Source: Pseudomonas sp. LB-090624 (GTDB lineage: Bacteria > Pseudomonadota > Gammaproteobacteria > Pseudomonadales > Pseudomonadaceae). Taken from it: a stretch of 64,000 nt of DNA. A program made the position numbers and the translations under genes. Where the stretch lies: assembly GCF_003205205.1 (NCBI RefSeq), contig NZ_QJRL01000001.1, positions 62,001 to 126,000 on the forward strand, written 5' to 3'. A model generated the notes under the pieces. It ran no database searches. It was not told where the DNA came from and saw only the letters and a list, made by a program, of their open reading frames with translations. Positions 48,475 to 57,439 of the stretch are shown one piece after another. Position 1 is the first letter of the stretch; every line of letters starts with the position of its first letter.

Positions 48475-50729
48475 TCGGAAGCTCCATAGTGAATGTCGTG
48501 ATGCGCCGCTGGCGTGACTACTCTTAAGTTGTCTACGTCGTATACAGCTCCGTTTTCGGAAATTGGAATCACGTGGTGGAGTATGAAGGTTGCGTGACCT
48601 TTGTGGTGATCTTTGTCGCGCGCTTTGGGCGCGCGACCTTTTGCGATGAGACTTCTGTTTGCATCATTGAACTGGCTAGAAAACTCTTGGGTATCGGATA
48701 TCGCCTTCCAGAATGCGGTTCTGAATGCATCGAAATCTCCAAACTCTCTTCCCCTCAGCGCATTTGCAATTTGTGTCGGGATTTTTGCTCCGGTTTCCCT
48801 GGTTATGTCCCCAAGCCAGATACCATCGATCTGCGCGCCTGAGCCCATGGCAATACCCGGCTCATATCTCGGGCTCTTGAATACCACCAGAATAGGCGGT
48901 AATCCGGAGTCCATGGGGAAGGTGATGATCAGCCGTTCCTGATCCAGCAGATCGAGTGCGGGGTAACCCTCCTGCTCGGTAATGACAGGGTCCAGGCTGC
49001 TGCCGGTGTAAACAACGGTGCCGGGTGGGACTTGCGGCAAGCTGGTGGAGCTTCCGGCTTCACCACCCGGCGCGTTGGCCGGTGTCCAGGTCAGAATCCG
49101 CTGCGGATTTTCCAGTGCAAGGCTGTAGACCAGGCGTTCAGTGTCGAATGTCGCCGTGCGCACCGGTACTGGCCTGCCCCCAGGCACCACATACAGATCC
49201 AGGCCGTTGTCATGCTCCGCCCCTGCCAGCAAATACGGTAAGTCGATGCTGGTTGATGACAGAGCCAAGGTTGCAAGGTCTGGCCCGCCGGGCGGCGTAA
49301 GGCTGGCTAGGGGGGTGCTGATCAGGTACCTACGCTCACTGTTACCCAGCGTTGATGGCCAGGCCATCGCGAGGGTGCCTACCGCAAGCGAGGAGATGGT
49401 AGTCGCAACGAGGCGGGAAATCGCCGTTGTGATCGCTTCGCTCAAAGCCTTATAAGGCGTTTCGGCCACCGCGAATGTTGCTATACCAATCGGGATTACG
49501 GCTGGCGTCGATCCCGCTAAACGCGCTTCATTGATATAAGAGATATTACGCCGCAGCGACTCTTGCCTTTGCCGCTCGGCTTCTGCAGCCAAGCGCTCGG
49601 CTTCGGCCTGCTGGCGTGCGGCTTCTTCCTGTGCAGCGAGTCGAGCCTTGAGGTTTTCCACTTCAGCCGCGCGCTGCATCAGGTTCTGCGTGGCACCCGC
49701 ATATACCCCCAGAAATCTAACCGATTCGGTTAATGCCAGTGCCAGGTGGTATTCCTGCCAGCGGGGGCCTGCCCGGCGTAGCCGTTGCTCATCGACCAGA
49801 TGCAAAAGCCCTTCAAGTTGAGGCTTCGACAGAGGGCCGTTGATGCGCGGGTTTTGATCTCGATACGGCGGGATTTGCGACTGCTTGGCCTGCACTAGGG
49901 CATCAGCGGTAGCCAGGTAGGCACTGAAGGTTTGGGCAAGCGTGAATGCGTCATCGATGACCGTTTGCCCCAGCTCATGCTGAAGGACATTAGGTAAACA
50001 ATCGAAATGTATTTGTCGCTCTGTGTGGATCTGCGCTGTTCTACGCGCAATCACCTGCAACAAATCCAGCGGTTGCTGGCTGAGTTCTTCCTGATCTACC
50101 TGGCTTGCCAGTGCTTGAAGTTCGTCTGCCAATGCTTGGTGCTTCTGAGCTTCCAGGTGTAAACGGTACGTACCCTCCCAGGACTTCTGCAGCCTTGTGG
50201 CCCATTCCACACCTAATTCCTGGCCTGTGGTTGCTGCGAAGAAACCCGGGTCTAGAAACCGGCTCATCATTGAGTCGCCCCGCTTGTAGAAGGCGGGTAC
50301 GCCAAAGTAGTTGTTGGCGTCGGGTAAAATCTGCAGATAACCATCACGAATCTGGCTGATGCGCGACGATAGGATTTGTTGCTCTGTAAAGAGTGTTGAT
50401 GCCGCGCGGTTTGTACTGCTCGCTTCGGCTTTGATCTGGGCTTTGAGCGCGTTTATAGTTTCAGGAAGCTGTTTTATGTCATGCGCATACTTGTCTGAAT
50501 AGTCCTTCTCGATGATCTGAAACTCTTCTGTCAGCACCCGGCGCGTGGAAATAACCCGAGCAATATCATTTTTGGTTGGACTGGTGCCGCGTGGATAACC
50601 ATCGCTTAGCCCCCAGCCACCTGCGCCCGGCCCACCCCCACCACCAATAAAACGCAGTTCAATACCGGTGGGTGCTTGCGCGCTGATGTACAGTGCTTCA
50701 TCCAGATAATACGTGTTGTCCCGTGCCAT
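48471..50729 (-). CDS. S-type pyocin (HNH DNase bacteriocin)
   Basis: A 752-residue bacteriocin that should kill related strains by DNA cleavage. The N-terminus (MARDNTYYLDEALYISAQAP) has a Gly-rich stretch. Long helices follow, with a coiled coil rich in Ala, Glu, Gln and Arg (about residues 360-400). A Pyocin_S translocation domain lies at about residues 480-630. The C-terminal DNase starts near residue 637. The metal and catalytic histidines are kept: LHH at 718-719, AHHDIH with His743 and His747, and Asn734 in YDVDNLR. GGAGAA precedes the ATG at 50729. The receptor is unknown. Confidence 0.92.
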   Translation of the reverse strand: MARDNTYYLDEALYISAQAPTGIELRFIGGGGGPGAGGWGLSDGYPRGTSPTKNDIARVISTRRVLTEEFQIIEKDYSDKYAHDIKQLPETINALKAQIKAEASSTNRAASTLFTEQQILSSRISQIRDGYLQILPDANNYFGVPAFYKRGDSMMSRFLDPGFFAATTGQELGVEWATRLQKSWEGTYRLHLEAQKHQALADELQALASQVDQEELSQQPLDLLQVIARRTAQIHTERQIHFDCLPNVLQHELGQTVIDDAFTLAQTFSAYLATADALVQAKQSQIPPYRDQNPRINGPLSKPQLEGLLHLVDEQRLRRAGPRWQEYHLALALTESVRFLGVYAGATQNLMQRAAEVENLKARLAAQEEAARQQAEAERLAAEAERQRQESLRRNISYINEARLAGSTPAVIPIGIATFAVAETPYKALSEAITTAISRLVATTISSLAVGTLAMAWPSTLGNSERRYLISTPLASLTPPGGPDLATLALSSTSIDLPYLLAGAEHDNGLDLYVVPGGRPVPVRTATFDTERLVYSLALENPQRILTWTPANAPGGEAGSSTSLPQVPPGTVVYTGSSLDPVITEQEGYPALDLLDQERLIITFPMDSGLPPILVVFKSPRYEPGIAMGSGAQIDGIWLGDITRETGAKIPTQIANALRGREFGDFDAFRTAFWKAISDTQEFSSQFNDANRSLIAKGRAPKARDKDHHKGHATFILHHVIPISENGAVYDVDNLRVVTPAAHHDIHYGASE

Positions 50730-50841
50730 GTAGGTTCTCCGAATCACCACATGGACTAGGTTTACGTACATCGAATTTGCGGTATGTCAGCGGCAGCCTG
50801 TCAATCAGTAGGAAGCTTCGTGGTGCTCGGAAGGATCTGTC

Positions 50842-51321
50842 TCAGATGTGTTGTTCCGACACCGGTATCACCCGTTTCTCCTTCACCGCCTTGTAGGAAA
50901 AACTCGAGTAGATCTCCTTCACCCCTGGCAAGCGCTGCAGTACCTCGCGGGTGAACTCCCCGAACGACTCCAGGTCCCGCGCCAGAATCTCCAGCAGAAA
51001 GTCATAGCGCCCGGAGATGTTGTGGCAGGCAACGATTTCGGGAATTTCCATGAGCCGCTGTTCGAACGCCAGCGCCATGTCCTTGGTGTGCGAGTCCATC
51101 ATGATGCTGACGAATGCAGTCACGCCAAACCCCAGCGATTTTGGCGAAAGAATGGCTTGGTAGCCGGTGATGTAGCCGTTGTCTTCCAGCAGCTTGACCC
51201 GTCGCCAGCAGGGTGAGGTGGTCAGGGCAACCTGGTCGGCGAGTTCGGCAACGGTCAGGCGGGCGTTGTGTTGCAGCGCAGCAAGCAGGGCGCGGTCGGT
51301 GCGGTCGAGGCTTGAAGGCAT
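50842..51321 (-). CDS. mdeR: Lrp/AsnC-family regulator of methionine catabolism
   Basis: A 159-residue Lrp-type regulator. The N-terminal helix-turn-helix (LTVAELADQVALTTSPCWRRV) precedes an RAM ligand-binding domain with ISGRYDFLLEI. It is divergent from the methionine gamma-lyase gene, the arrangement of the known P. putida mdeR-mdeA pair, in which MdeR activates mdeA. The symbol rests on that arrangement. A small palindrome near mdeA is a candidate site. Confidence 0.8.
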   Translation of the reverse strand: MPSSLDRTDRALLAALQHNARLTVAELADQVALTTSPCWRRVKLLEDNGYITGYQAILSPKSLGFGVTAFVSIMMDSHTKDMALAFEQRLMEIPEIVACHNISGRYDFLLEILARDLESFGEFTREVLQRLPGVKEIYSSFSYKAVKEKRVIPVSEQHI

Positions 51322-51408
51322 GATTTGCCCTCCTGGTGTTGTATTTGTTGTTTTCTTTTCAAAGCAAGCGCAAGTGCGTGGGTAATTTTGGAAAAAATAA
51401 GGCAGCTC

Positions 51409-51435
51409 GGTGGCATAAGCTTATAACAAACCACC
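51409..51435. promoter_or_regulatory. Candidate regulator site between mdeR and mdeA
   Basis: GGTGG (51409-51413) and CCACC (51431-51435) flank the perfect palindrome ATAAGCTTAT (51415-51424), which ends 24 bases before the mdeA ATG. It is a plausible operator or promoter element for MdeR, inferred from symmetry and position only. Confidence 0.35.
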
Positions 51436-51448
51436 AGAGGCTGTTGCC

Positions 51449-52663
51449 ATGCGCGACTCCCATAACAACACCGGTTTTTCGACACGGGCCATACACCATG
51501 GCTACGACCCGCTTTCCCACGGCGGTGCCTTGGTGCCACCGGTTTACCAGACTTCAACTTATGCCTTCCCTAGCGTCGAGTACGGCGCGGCGTGCTTTGC
51601 TGGCGAGGAGGGCGGGCACGTGTACAGTCGCATTTCCAACCCGACCTTGGCCTTGCTGGAGCAGCGCATGGCCTCACTGGAGGGGGGAGAGTCAGGTCTG
51701 GCCCTGGCGTCGGGCATGGGGGCTGTCACCTCGACCCTGTGGACCCTGTTGCGGCCAGGTGACGAGCTCATCGTCGGGCGCACGGTGTATGGCTGCACCT
51801 TCGCGTTCATGCACCATGGCATTGGTGAGTTTGGAGTGAAGGTGTGCCATGTGGACCTCAATGACAGCAAGGCGCTAAAAGCGGCGATCAACCACAAGAC
51901 GCGAATGATCTACTTCGAAACCCCGGCAAACCCGAACATGCAGTTGGTCGATATCGCGGCGGTGGCGGAGGCGGCGCAAGGGCATGACCTGCACATCGTG
52001 GTCGACAACACTTACTGCACGCCCTATCTGCAGCGGCCGCTGGAACTGGGCGCCGACCTGGTGGTGCATTCGGCGACCAAGTACCTCAGCGGCCACGGTG
52101 ATGTCACGGCCGGGCTGGTGATCGGACGCAAGGCGCTGATAGACCGGATTCGCCTTGAAGGCCTCAAGGACATGACGGGTGCGGTGCTGTCACCGCACGA
52201 TGCCTCGCTGTTGATGCGGGGTATCAAGACGCTCGCACTGCGCATGGATCGTCATTGCACCAATGCCCAGCAGGTTGCCGAGTTCCTGGAGCGCCAGCCC
52301 CAGGTGGAGTTGATCCAGTATCCGGGGCTGGCGTCGTTCGCCCAGTACGAACTGGCGAAACGGCAGATGCGCATGCCGGGCGGGATGATCGCTTTCGAGC
52401 TCAAAGGCGGGATCGAGGCTGGGCGGCGCTTCATGAATGCGCTGCAACTGTTTGCCCGGGCGGTGAGCCTGGGTGATGCCGAATCCCTTGCGCAGCATCC
52501 GGCGAGCATGACCCATTCCAGCTATACGCCCGAAGAACGGGCGCATCACGGAATTTCCGAGGGGCTGGTGCGGTTGTCAGTAGGGCTGGAGGATGCAGAG
52601 GACCTGCTGGCGGATGTCGAGCAGGCATTGCAGGCTTGCTGCCAGGTCGCAGCCACCCCTTGA
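51449..52663 (+). CDS. mdeA: L-methionine gamma-lyase
   Basis: A 404-residue PLP enzyme of the Cys/Met metabolism family that splits methionine into methanethiol, 2-oxobutanoate and ammonia. Residue numbering matches the characterised P. putida enzyme: Tyr59 and Arg61 (VYSRIS), Tyr114 and Cys116 (TVYGCTFAF). Cys116 is typical for methionine gamma-lyase rather than cystathionine enzymes. The PLP lysine lies in [13 protein letters not shown]. It is under the control of the divergent Lrp-type regulator. A few residues longer at the C-terminus than the P. putida reference known to me. Confidence 0.92.
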   Translation: MRDSHNNTGFSTRAIHHGYDPLSHGGALVPPVYQTSTYAFPSVEYGAACFAGEEGGHVYSRISNPTLALLEQRMASLEGGESGLALASGMGAVTSTLWTLLRPGDELIVGRTVYGCTFAFMHHGIGEFGVKVCHVDLNDSKALKAAINHKTRMIYFETPANPNMQLVDIAAVAEAAQGHDLHIVVDNTYCTPYLQRPLELGADLVVHSATKYLSGHGDVTAGLVIGRKALIDRIRLEGLKDMTGAVLSPHDASLLMRGIKTLALRMDRHCTNAQQVAEFLERQPQVELIQYPGLASFAQYELAKRQMRMPGGMIAFELKGGIEAGRRFMNALQLFARAVSLGDAESLAQHPASMTHSSYTPEERAHHGISEGLVRLSVGLEDAEDLLADVEQALQACCQVAATP

Positions 52664-52736
52664 TGCCTGTCAGTCAAGCCTTGGTGGCACCATGGGGGCC
52701 GCATCGTGGCCCTGCCACGGCGTGTTATTGCTCACA

Positions 52737-53414
52737 TCAAACCTCGTCTGGGTGATTGAGGTAAGCGGCGTTTCTCTCAACGATGTTCAGGCGCAACTCA
52801 AGGGGTTGCTGGCCCTTCTTGCAGATATAGGTGAACGGGATCCCGTTGAAGGTGCGCAGCATGAGGGGTTCCTGTCTGCCTGCTGGCGCCAGGCGCACGA
52901 TCGCCTGGTCGTCGAGGTCCTCGAAGGAAATTCGCGAGTTATTGGTGTCAAGCAAGTCGAAAAGCGTCGGGTAGGCACTATTGAGCGGTGAACGGAAGGC
53001 ACCCACGCAGTCCTCATCATGTATGTAAAGCGCGAGCCCGAAGCGCACCTGGGAGCGGACGAACAGCCGGTAGCCATTATCCACGCGGCGGAAATAGAGG
53101 CTCAAAGGGGGAAGGTCCAGCGTGTCCGGGACATGGCCCAGGTAAAACGACTGGTCCCGCTTGGCAGGTTGTTTGGCCGGCGCAGGGGCTTTCTGAGTGT
53201 TGGCCTGGTTCCTCGACCGCCTGAGGGCGTTGATGCGGAACATTCGGCCGGCAAATCCGGCCATCGCCAGGCCGCCTGAGGTCAGGGGGCCAGATTTGTT
53301 GGGTGGCGTCTTTTCCAGTTCGGCGGGCCCGCCGTGCAGTTGGTCGAGGAAGTGCATCGTGCCATCTACGGCTTCGACGGTGGCAATGAAAGAGCGTTGT
53401 CGATAAGTCAGCAT
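52737..53414 (-). CDS. Hypothetical protein
   Basis: A 225-residue protein I do not recognise. It has no signal peptide. A basic, low-complexity linker lies at about residues 60-85 (LRRSRNQANTQKAPAPAKQP), followed by a probably beta-rich C-terminal half (YFRRVDNGYRLFVRSQVRFG, ERNAAYLNHPDEV). GGAG stands 7 bases before the ATG at 53414. It lies between mdeA (convergent) and zapG (same strand), with no operon partner. Domain order suggests a modular protein, but no function can be given. Confidence 0.65.
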   Translation of the reverse strand: MLTYRQRSFIATVEAVDGTMHFLDQLHGGPAELEKTPPNKSGPLTSGGLAMAGFAGRMFRINALRRSRNQANTQKAPAPAKQPAKRDQSFYLGHVPDTLDLPPLSLYFRRVDNGYRLFVRSQVRFGLALYIHDEDCVGAFRSPLNSAYPTLFDLLDTNNSRISFEDLDDQAIVRLAPAGRQEPLMLRTFNGIPFTYICKKGQQPLELRLNIVERNAAYLNHPDEV

Positions 53415-53582
53415 AGGTCTGCTCCGGTTTGAGGGACTTATGCAGGATCTCGAAGTGCTAGAGCGTCCGGCAGCAGGAAATGCGGCCTGAGATGGGGTAC
53501 GAAGGCTACGCCTTGGGGGGGCAGGTGTGTCTGGAGGGGTGAAGCAGGAGGAGGGGCTAGCCCACTCCTCCTTGGCAATCGA

Positions 53583-54020
53583 TCAACGCTTGAGCCCGTA
53601 GCTCTCGTCGAGCATGCCCGGCGAGTTCGGTGCCTTCGGCGCGTAGTCGCGTGGCACTTCGGCAGTGTCTTTTGGCGGGGTCAGGCGGTCACGCGGGCCC
53701 TGAGTGCCTTCGGAGTGCAGCGCGGCCAGCAGGCGCTGGCGGGTCAGTTCGTCGAGCGCCAGGGTGTTGGCGCCGTCGGCCAGGTGATCCTGGACATCCT
53801 GGTAGCTCTGGGTCAGCTTCTTGACCAGTACTGCAGTGCTGTTGAAGTGGGTCACCACTTCGTTCTGGTAGCTGTCGAAACGTTTCTGCATTTCGTCCAG
53901 CTGACGCTGGGTGCTGCTGGGCGCGGCGTTGGGCAGCAGGCGGGCCACGACGAAACCAACCACCACACCGATGACCAGGGCCAGGGTCGGCAACAACCAA
54001 ACAAGGAGCGAGAGTTCCAC
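53583..54020 (-). CDS. ZapG/YhcB-like inner-membrane protein (DUF1043)
   Basis: A 145-residue protein with one N-terminal membrane helix (about residues 5-28, LLVWLLPTLALVIGVVVGFVVARLL) and a cytoplasmic coiled-coil-like part (QRQLDEMQKRFDSYQNEVVTHF). The ending is polar and Pro-rich. DUF1043 proteins (YhcB/ZapG in E. coli) link cell division and envelope synthesis. The start is GTG with GAGGAAGG upstream. It is divergent from the hydrolase gene. Confidence 0.88.
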   Translation of the reverse strand: MELSLLVWLLPTLALVIGVVVGFVVARLLPNAAPSSTQRQLDEMQKRFDSYQNEVVTHFNSTAVLVKKLTQSYQDVQDHLADGANTLALDELTRQRLLAALHSEGTQGPRDRLTPPKDTAEVPRDYAPKAPNSPGMLDESYGLKR

Positions 54021-54155
54021 GAGTCCTTCCTCTATAAACGGCTTTGCTTTACGTTAACGGCTCAGACCTGCGCTGTATACCGCGAGCGATCGCAAATCAG
54101 AACAGAATTCCTCACCTAGACGAATAGACCCTCCCCGAGGTCACGGAGTAGTGCC

Positions 54156-54791
54156 TTGCTTGTCCGCGAAACCCCCTTGTTCATCGATGGCCCCAGCGGC
54201 CAGTTGGAAGCCTTGTACCTGGACGTGGCCGATGCCCGTGGCGCGGTGCTGATCTGCCATCCCAACCCGGTCCAGGGCGGCACCATGCTCAATAAGGTGG
54301 TCTCGACACTGCAGCGCACCGCCCGTGATGCCGGCTATGTGACCCTGCGCTTCAACTACCGCGGCGTCGGCCAGAGTGCCGGCAGCCATGACATGGGGGC
54401 TGGCGAGGTGGCCGATGCCGAGGCGGCGGTGGCCTGGTTGCGTGCCAAGCATCCTGGGCTGCCGTTGGTACTGATGGGCTTCTCGTTCGGTGGCTTCGTC
54501 GCCACCAGCCTGGCCGGTCGCCTGGAAGCCCGTGGCGTGACCGTGCAGCAGTTGTTCATGATCGCCCCGGCGGTGATGCGCCTGACCGCTGACTTCCCGC
54601 TGCCGCAGCGCTGCCCAATCGCGGTGGTGCAGCCTGATGCCGACGAAGTGGTCGATCCGCAGCTGGTTTACGCATGGTCCGACGCACTGGGGCGCCCCCA
54701 TGAGCTGCTGAAAGTGGCAGAATGCGGACACTTCTTCCATGGCAAGCTGACCGATCTGAAGGATCTGCTGCTGCCGCGCCTTTCGAACTGA
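54156..54791 (+). CDS. Alpha/beta hydrolase
   Basis: A 211-residue alpha/beta hydrolase with the nucleophile elbow GFSFGGFVA and the oxyanion-type [15 protein letters not shown]. The C-terminal Asp and His are in [10 protein letters not shown] and AECGHFFHG. The start appears to be TTG (54156) with GGAG 7 bases upstream, giving [12 protein letters not shown]. Substrate unknown. It lies 25 bases before trpS and may be co-transcribed with it. Confidence 0.82.
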   Translation: MLVRETPLFIDGPSGQLEALYLDVADARGAVLICHPNPVQGGTMLNKVVSTLQRTARDAGYVTLRFNYRGVGQSAGSHDMGAGEVADAEAAVAWLRAKHPGLPLVLMGFSFGGFVATSLAGRLEARGVTVQQLFMIAPAVMRLTADFPLPQRCPIAVVQPDADEVVDPQLVYAWSDALGRPHELLKVAECGHFFHGKLTDLKDLLLPRLSN

Positions 54792-54816
54792 GCCAAGCCT
54801 GAATAAGCGAACACCC

Positions 54817-56166
54817 ATGACCACGCGCATTCTTACCGGTATCACCACCACCGGCACACCGCACCTGGGCAACTACGCCGGCGCCATCCGCCCGGCGATC
54901 CGTGCCAGCCAGCAGCCCGGTGTCGACTCGTTCTACTTCCTGGCCGACTACCACGCCCTGATCAAGTGCGATGACCCGCTGCGCATCCAGCGCTCGCGTC
55001 TGGAAATTGCCGCCACCTGGCTGGCCGGTGGCCTGGACCCGGACAAGGTAACCTTCTACCGGCAGTCCGATATCCCTGAAATCCCCGAGCTGACCTGGCT
55101 GCTGACGTGCGTTGCGGCCAAGGGCCTGCTCAACCGCGCACACGCCTACAAGGCCTCGGTGGACAAGAACGTTGACGCGGGCGAAGACCCGGATGCCGGC
55201 GTGACCATGGGCTTGTTCAGCTACCCGGTACTGATGGCCGCAGACATCCTGATGTTCAACGCCAACAAGGTGCCGGTCGGCCGTGACCAGATCCAGCACG
55301 TGGAAATGGCCCGCGACATCGGCCAGCGCTTCAATCACCTGTTTGGCCAAGGCCAGGACTTTTTCGCCCTGCCAGAGGCGGTGATCGAAGAAAGCGTCGC
55401 AACCCTGCCGGGCCTGGACGGGCGCAAGATGTCCAAGAGCTACGACAACACCATCCCGTTGTTCACCAGCGCCAAGGACATGAAAGACGCCATCTCGCGC
55501 ATCGTCACCGATTCGCGTGCCCCGGGCGAGGCGAAAGACCCAGACAATTCGCACCTGTTCACCCTGTATCAGGCCTTCTCGACGCCGGAGCAATGCGCCG
55601 GCTTCCGCGATGAGCTGTTAGAGGGGCTGGGCTGGGGCGATGCCAAGCAGCGCCTGTTCCAGCTGCTCGATGGGCAGTTGGCCGAGAAGCGCGAGTATTA
55701 CCATCAGCTGATCGCCCGCCCGGCGGACCTCGAAGACATCCTGCTGGCTGGCGCTGCCAAGGCCCGCAAGATTGCCACACCGTTCCTCGAGCAACTGCGC
55801 GAGGCGGTTGGCCTGCGTTCGTTCCGCAGCAGCGTGCAGGCCAGCGCCGAAGTGAAGAAAAAGGCCGCGAAGAGCGCACGGTTCGTCAGCTTCCGTGACG
55901 AAGATGGCAGCTTCCGCTTCCGCCTGCTGGCCGCCGACGGCGAGCAGCTGTTGCTGTCGCGCAGCTTTGCCGACGGCAAGAGTGCCGGTGCGTTGAGCAA
56001 GCAGCTGCAGCAGGGCGGTGAGGCCGATGTGCGCCTTGAAGGCCTGGGCTTCGCCCTGTGGCTGAACGGTGAGCAGGTTGCCGAAGGGCCGCAGTACGAC
56101 AGTGCTGAAGCCCGTGATGCAGCCATTCAAAGCCTGCGTGAGGCCCTGGCACCACAGCAGGGCTGA
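54817..56166 (+). CDS. trpS: Tryptophanyl-tRNA synthetase with C-terminal extension
   Basis: A 449-residue class I synthetase that charges tRNA(Trp). The HIGH-like motif is TGTPHLGNY near residues 12-20 and KMSKS is at about residue 204. The catalytic and anticodon parts end near residue 345. The last ~95 residues (from about 354, [20 protein letters not shown]) form an added domain like the DUF1508/YegP type, absent from usual TrpRS of about 335 residues. The extension is contiguous with no frameshift. Its role is unknown. Confidence 0.95.
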   Translation: MTTRILTGITTTGTPHLGNYAGAIRPAIRASQQPGVDSFYFLADYHALIKCDDPLRIQRSRLEIAATWLAGGLDPDKVTFYRQSDIPEIPELTWLLTCVAAKGLLNRAHAYKASVDKNVDAGEDPDAGVTMGLFSYPVLMAADILMFNANKVPVGRDQIQHVEMARDIGQRFNHLFGQGQDFFALPEAVIEESVATLPGLDGRKMSKSYDNTIPLFTSAKDMKDAISRIVTDSRAPGEAKDPDNSHLFTLYQAFSTPEQCAGFRDELLEGLGWGDAKQRLFQLLDGQLAEKREYYHQLIARPADLEDILLAGAAKARKIATPFLEQLREAVGLRSFRSSVQASAEVKKKAAKSARFVSFRDEDGSFRFRLLAADGEQLLLSRSFADGKSAGALSKQLQQGGEADVRLEGLGFALWLNGEQVAEGPQYDSAEARDAAIQSLREALAPQQG

Positions 56167-56198
56167 GGCATATTGACGCAAGTCTGATTGCCATAAAG

Positions 56199-56231
56199 CG
56201 GGCCTGTCGCTACAGTGACGGCCCGTTTTTT
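56199..56231 (+). terminator. Rho-independent terminator after trpS
   Basis: CGGGCC (56199-56204) pairs with GGCCCG (56220-56225), extended by GTC/GAC inside, and is followed by a run of six T. It ends the trpS transcript 20-odd bases before zapE. Confidence 0.85.
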
Positions 56232-56250
56232 GTTGCCTCGCTAACGAATC

Positions 56251-57345
56251 ATGACTCCCTTAGAACGCTATCAAGCAGATCTGAAACGTCCCGACTTCTT
56301 CCATGACGCGGCGCAGGAAACTGCGGTGCGTCACCTGCAGCGCCTGTACGACGACCTGGTACAGGCGCAGAACAACAAGCCGGGCGTATTCGGCAAGCTG
56401 TTCGGCAAGAAAGAGCAGACCCCGGTCAAGGGCCTGTATTTCTGGGGTGGGGTAGGGCGAGGCAAGACCTACCTGGTCGATACCTTCTACGAAGCGCTGC
56501 CGTTCAAGCAGAAGATGCGTACGCACTTCCACCGCTTCATGAAGCGTGTGCACGAGGAAATGAAAACCCTCAAGGGCGAGAAGAACCCACTGACCCTCAT
56601 CGCCAAGCGCTTCAGCGAAGAAGCCAAGGTGATCTGCTTCGACGAATTCTTCGTCTCGGACATTACCGACGCGATGATCCTCGGCACCCTGATGGAAGAG
56701 CTGTTCAAGAACGGTGTATCGCTGGTGGCCACGTCCAACATCGTGCCGGACGGCCTATACAAGGACGGCCTGCAGCGTGCGCGCTTCCTGCCGGCGATTG
56801 CCATGATCAAGCAGTACACCGACGTGGTGAACGTCGACAGTGGGGTCGACTACCGTCTGCGCCACCTGGAGCAGGCCGAACTGTTCCACTACCCGCTCAA
56901 CGATGCAGCGCACCAGAGCATGCGTGCCAGCTTCAAGGCACTGACCCCTGAGTGCACCCAGGCGGTCGAGAACGACGTGCTGATGATCGAAAACCGCCCG
57001 ATCCATGCGCTGCGTACTTGCGATGACGTCGCCTGGTTCGATTTCCGCGCCCTGTGCGACGGGCCGCGCAGCCAGAACGACTACATCGAACTGGGCAAGA
57101 TTTTCCATGCCGTGCTGCTGAGCAACGTCGAACAGATGAGTGTCACCACCGACGACATTGCCCGCCGCTTCATCAACATGGTCGACGAATTCTACGACCG
57201 TAACGTCAAGCTGATCATTTCGGCTGAGGTGGAGCTGAAGGACCTGTATACCGGTGGGCGTCTGGCCTTCGAGTTTCAGCGTACCCTGAGCCGGTTGCTG
57301 GAAATGCAGTCGCACGAGTTCCTGTCCCGCGCGCACAAGCCTTGA
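56251..57345 (+). CDS. zapE: Cell-division ATPase ZapE (AFG1 family)
   Basis: A 364-residue AFG1/ZapE-type ATPase that associates with the Z-ring. Walker A is YFWGGVGRGKTYLVDTF near residues 71-87 and Walker B is KVICFDEFFVSDITDAM. SNIVPDGLYKDGLQRARFLPAI is a conserved family segment. It lies 84 bases after trpS, separated by the terminator, so it probably has its own promoter. Confidence 0.93.
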   Translation: MTPLERYQADLKRPDFFHDAAQETAVRHLQRLYDDLVQAQNNKPGVFGKLFGKKEQTPVKGLYFWGGVGRGKTYLVDTFYEALPFKQKMRTHFHRFMKRVHEEMKTLKGEKNPLTLIAKRFSEEAKVICFDEFFVSDITDAMILGTLMEELFKNGVSLVATSNIVPDGLYKDGLQRARFLPAIAMIKQYTDVVNVDSGVDYRLRHLEQAELFHYPLNDAAHQSMRASFKALTPECTQAVENDVLMIENRPIHALRTCDDVAWFDFRALCDGPRSQNDYIELGKIFHAVLLSNVEQMSVTTDDIARRFINMVDEFYDRNVKLIISAEVELKDLYTGGRLAFEFQRTLSRLLEMQSHEFLSRAHKP

Positions 57346-57439
57346 GAGCTTTGGGGTCGCTCCTGCATGGGTCGGCGTACGCAGGCCATTGAGGGGCGGC
57401 CTTGTGTCGCGACAGGGCTGCAGCGCAGCCCCGTGGCCC

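Noticed and set aside
50730-50841. Search for a LexA or P-box promoter before the pyocin
   Set aside because: TTGACA appears at 50799-50804 on the minus strand, but no matching -10 and no CTGT-N8-ACAG LexA box or P-box repeat could be found. Regulation is left open.
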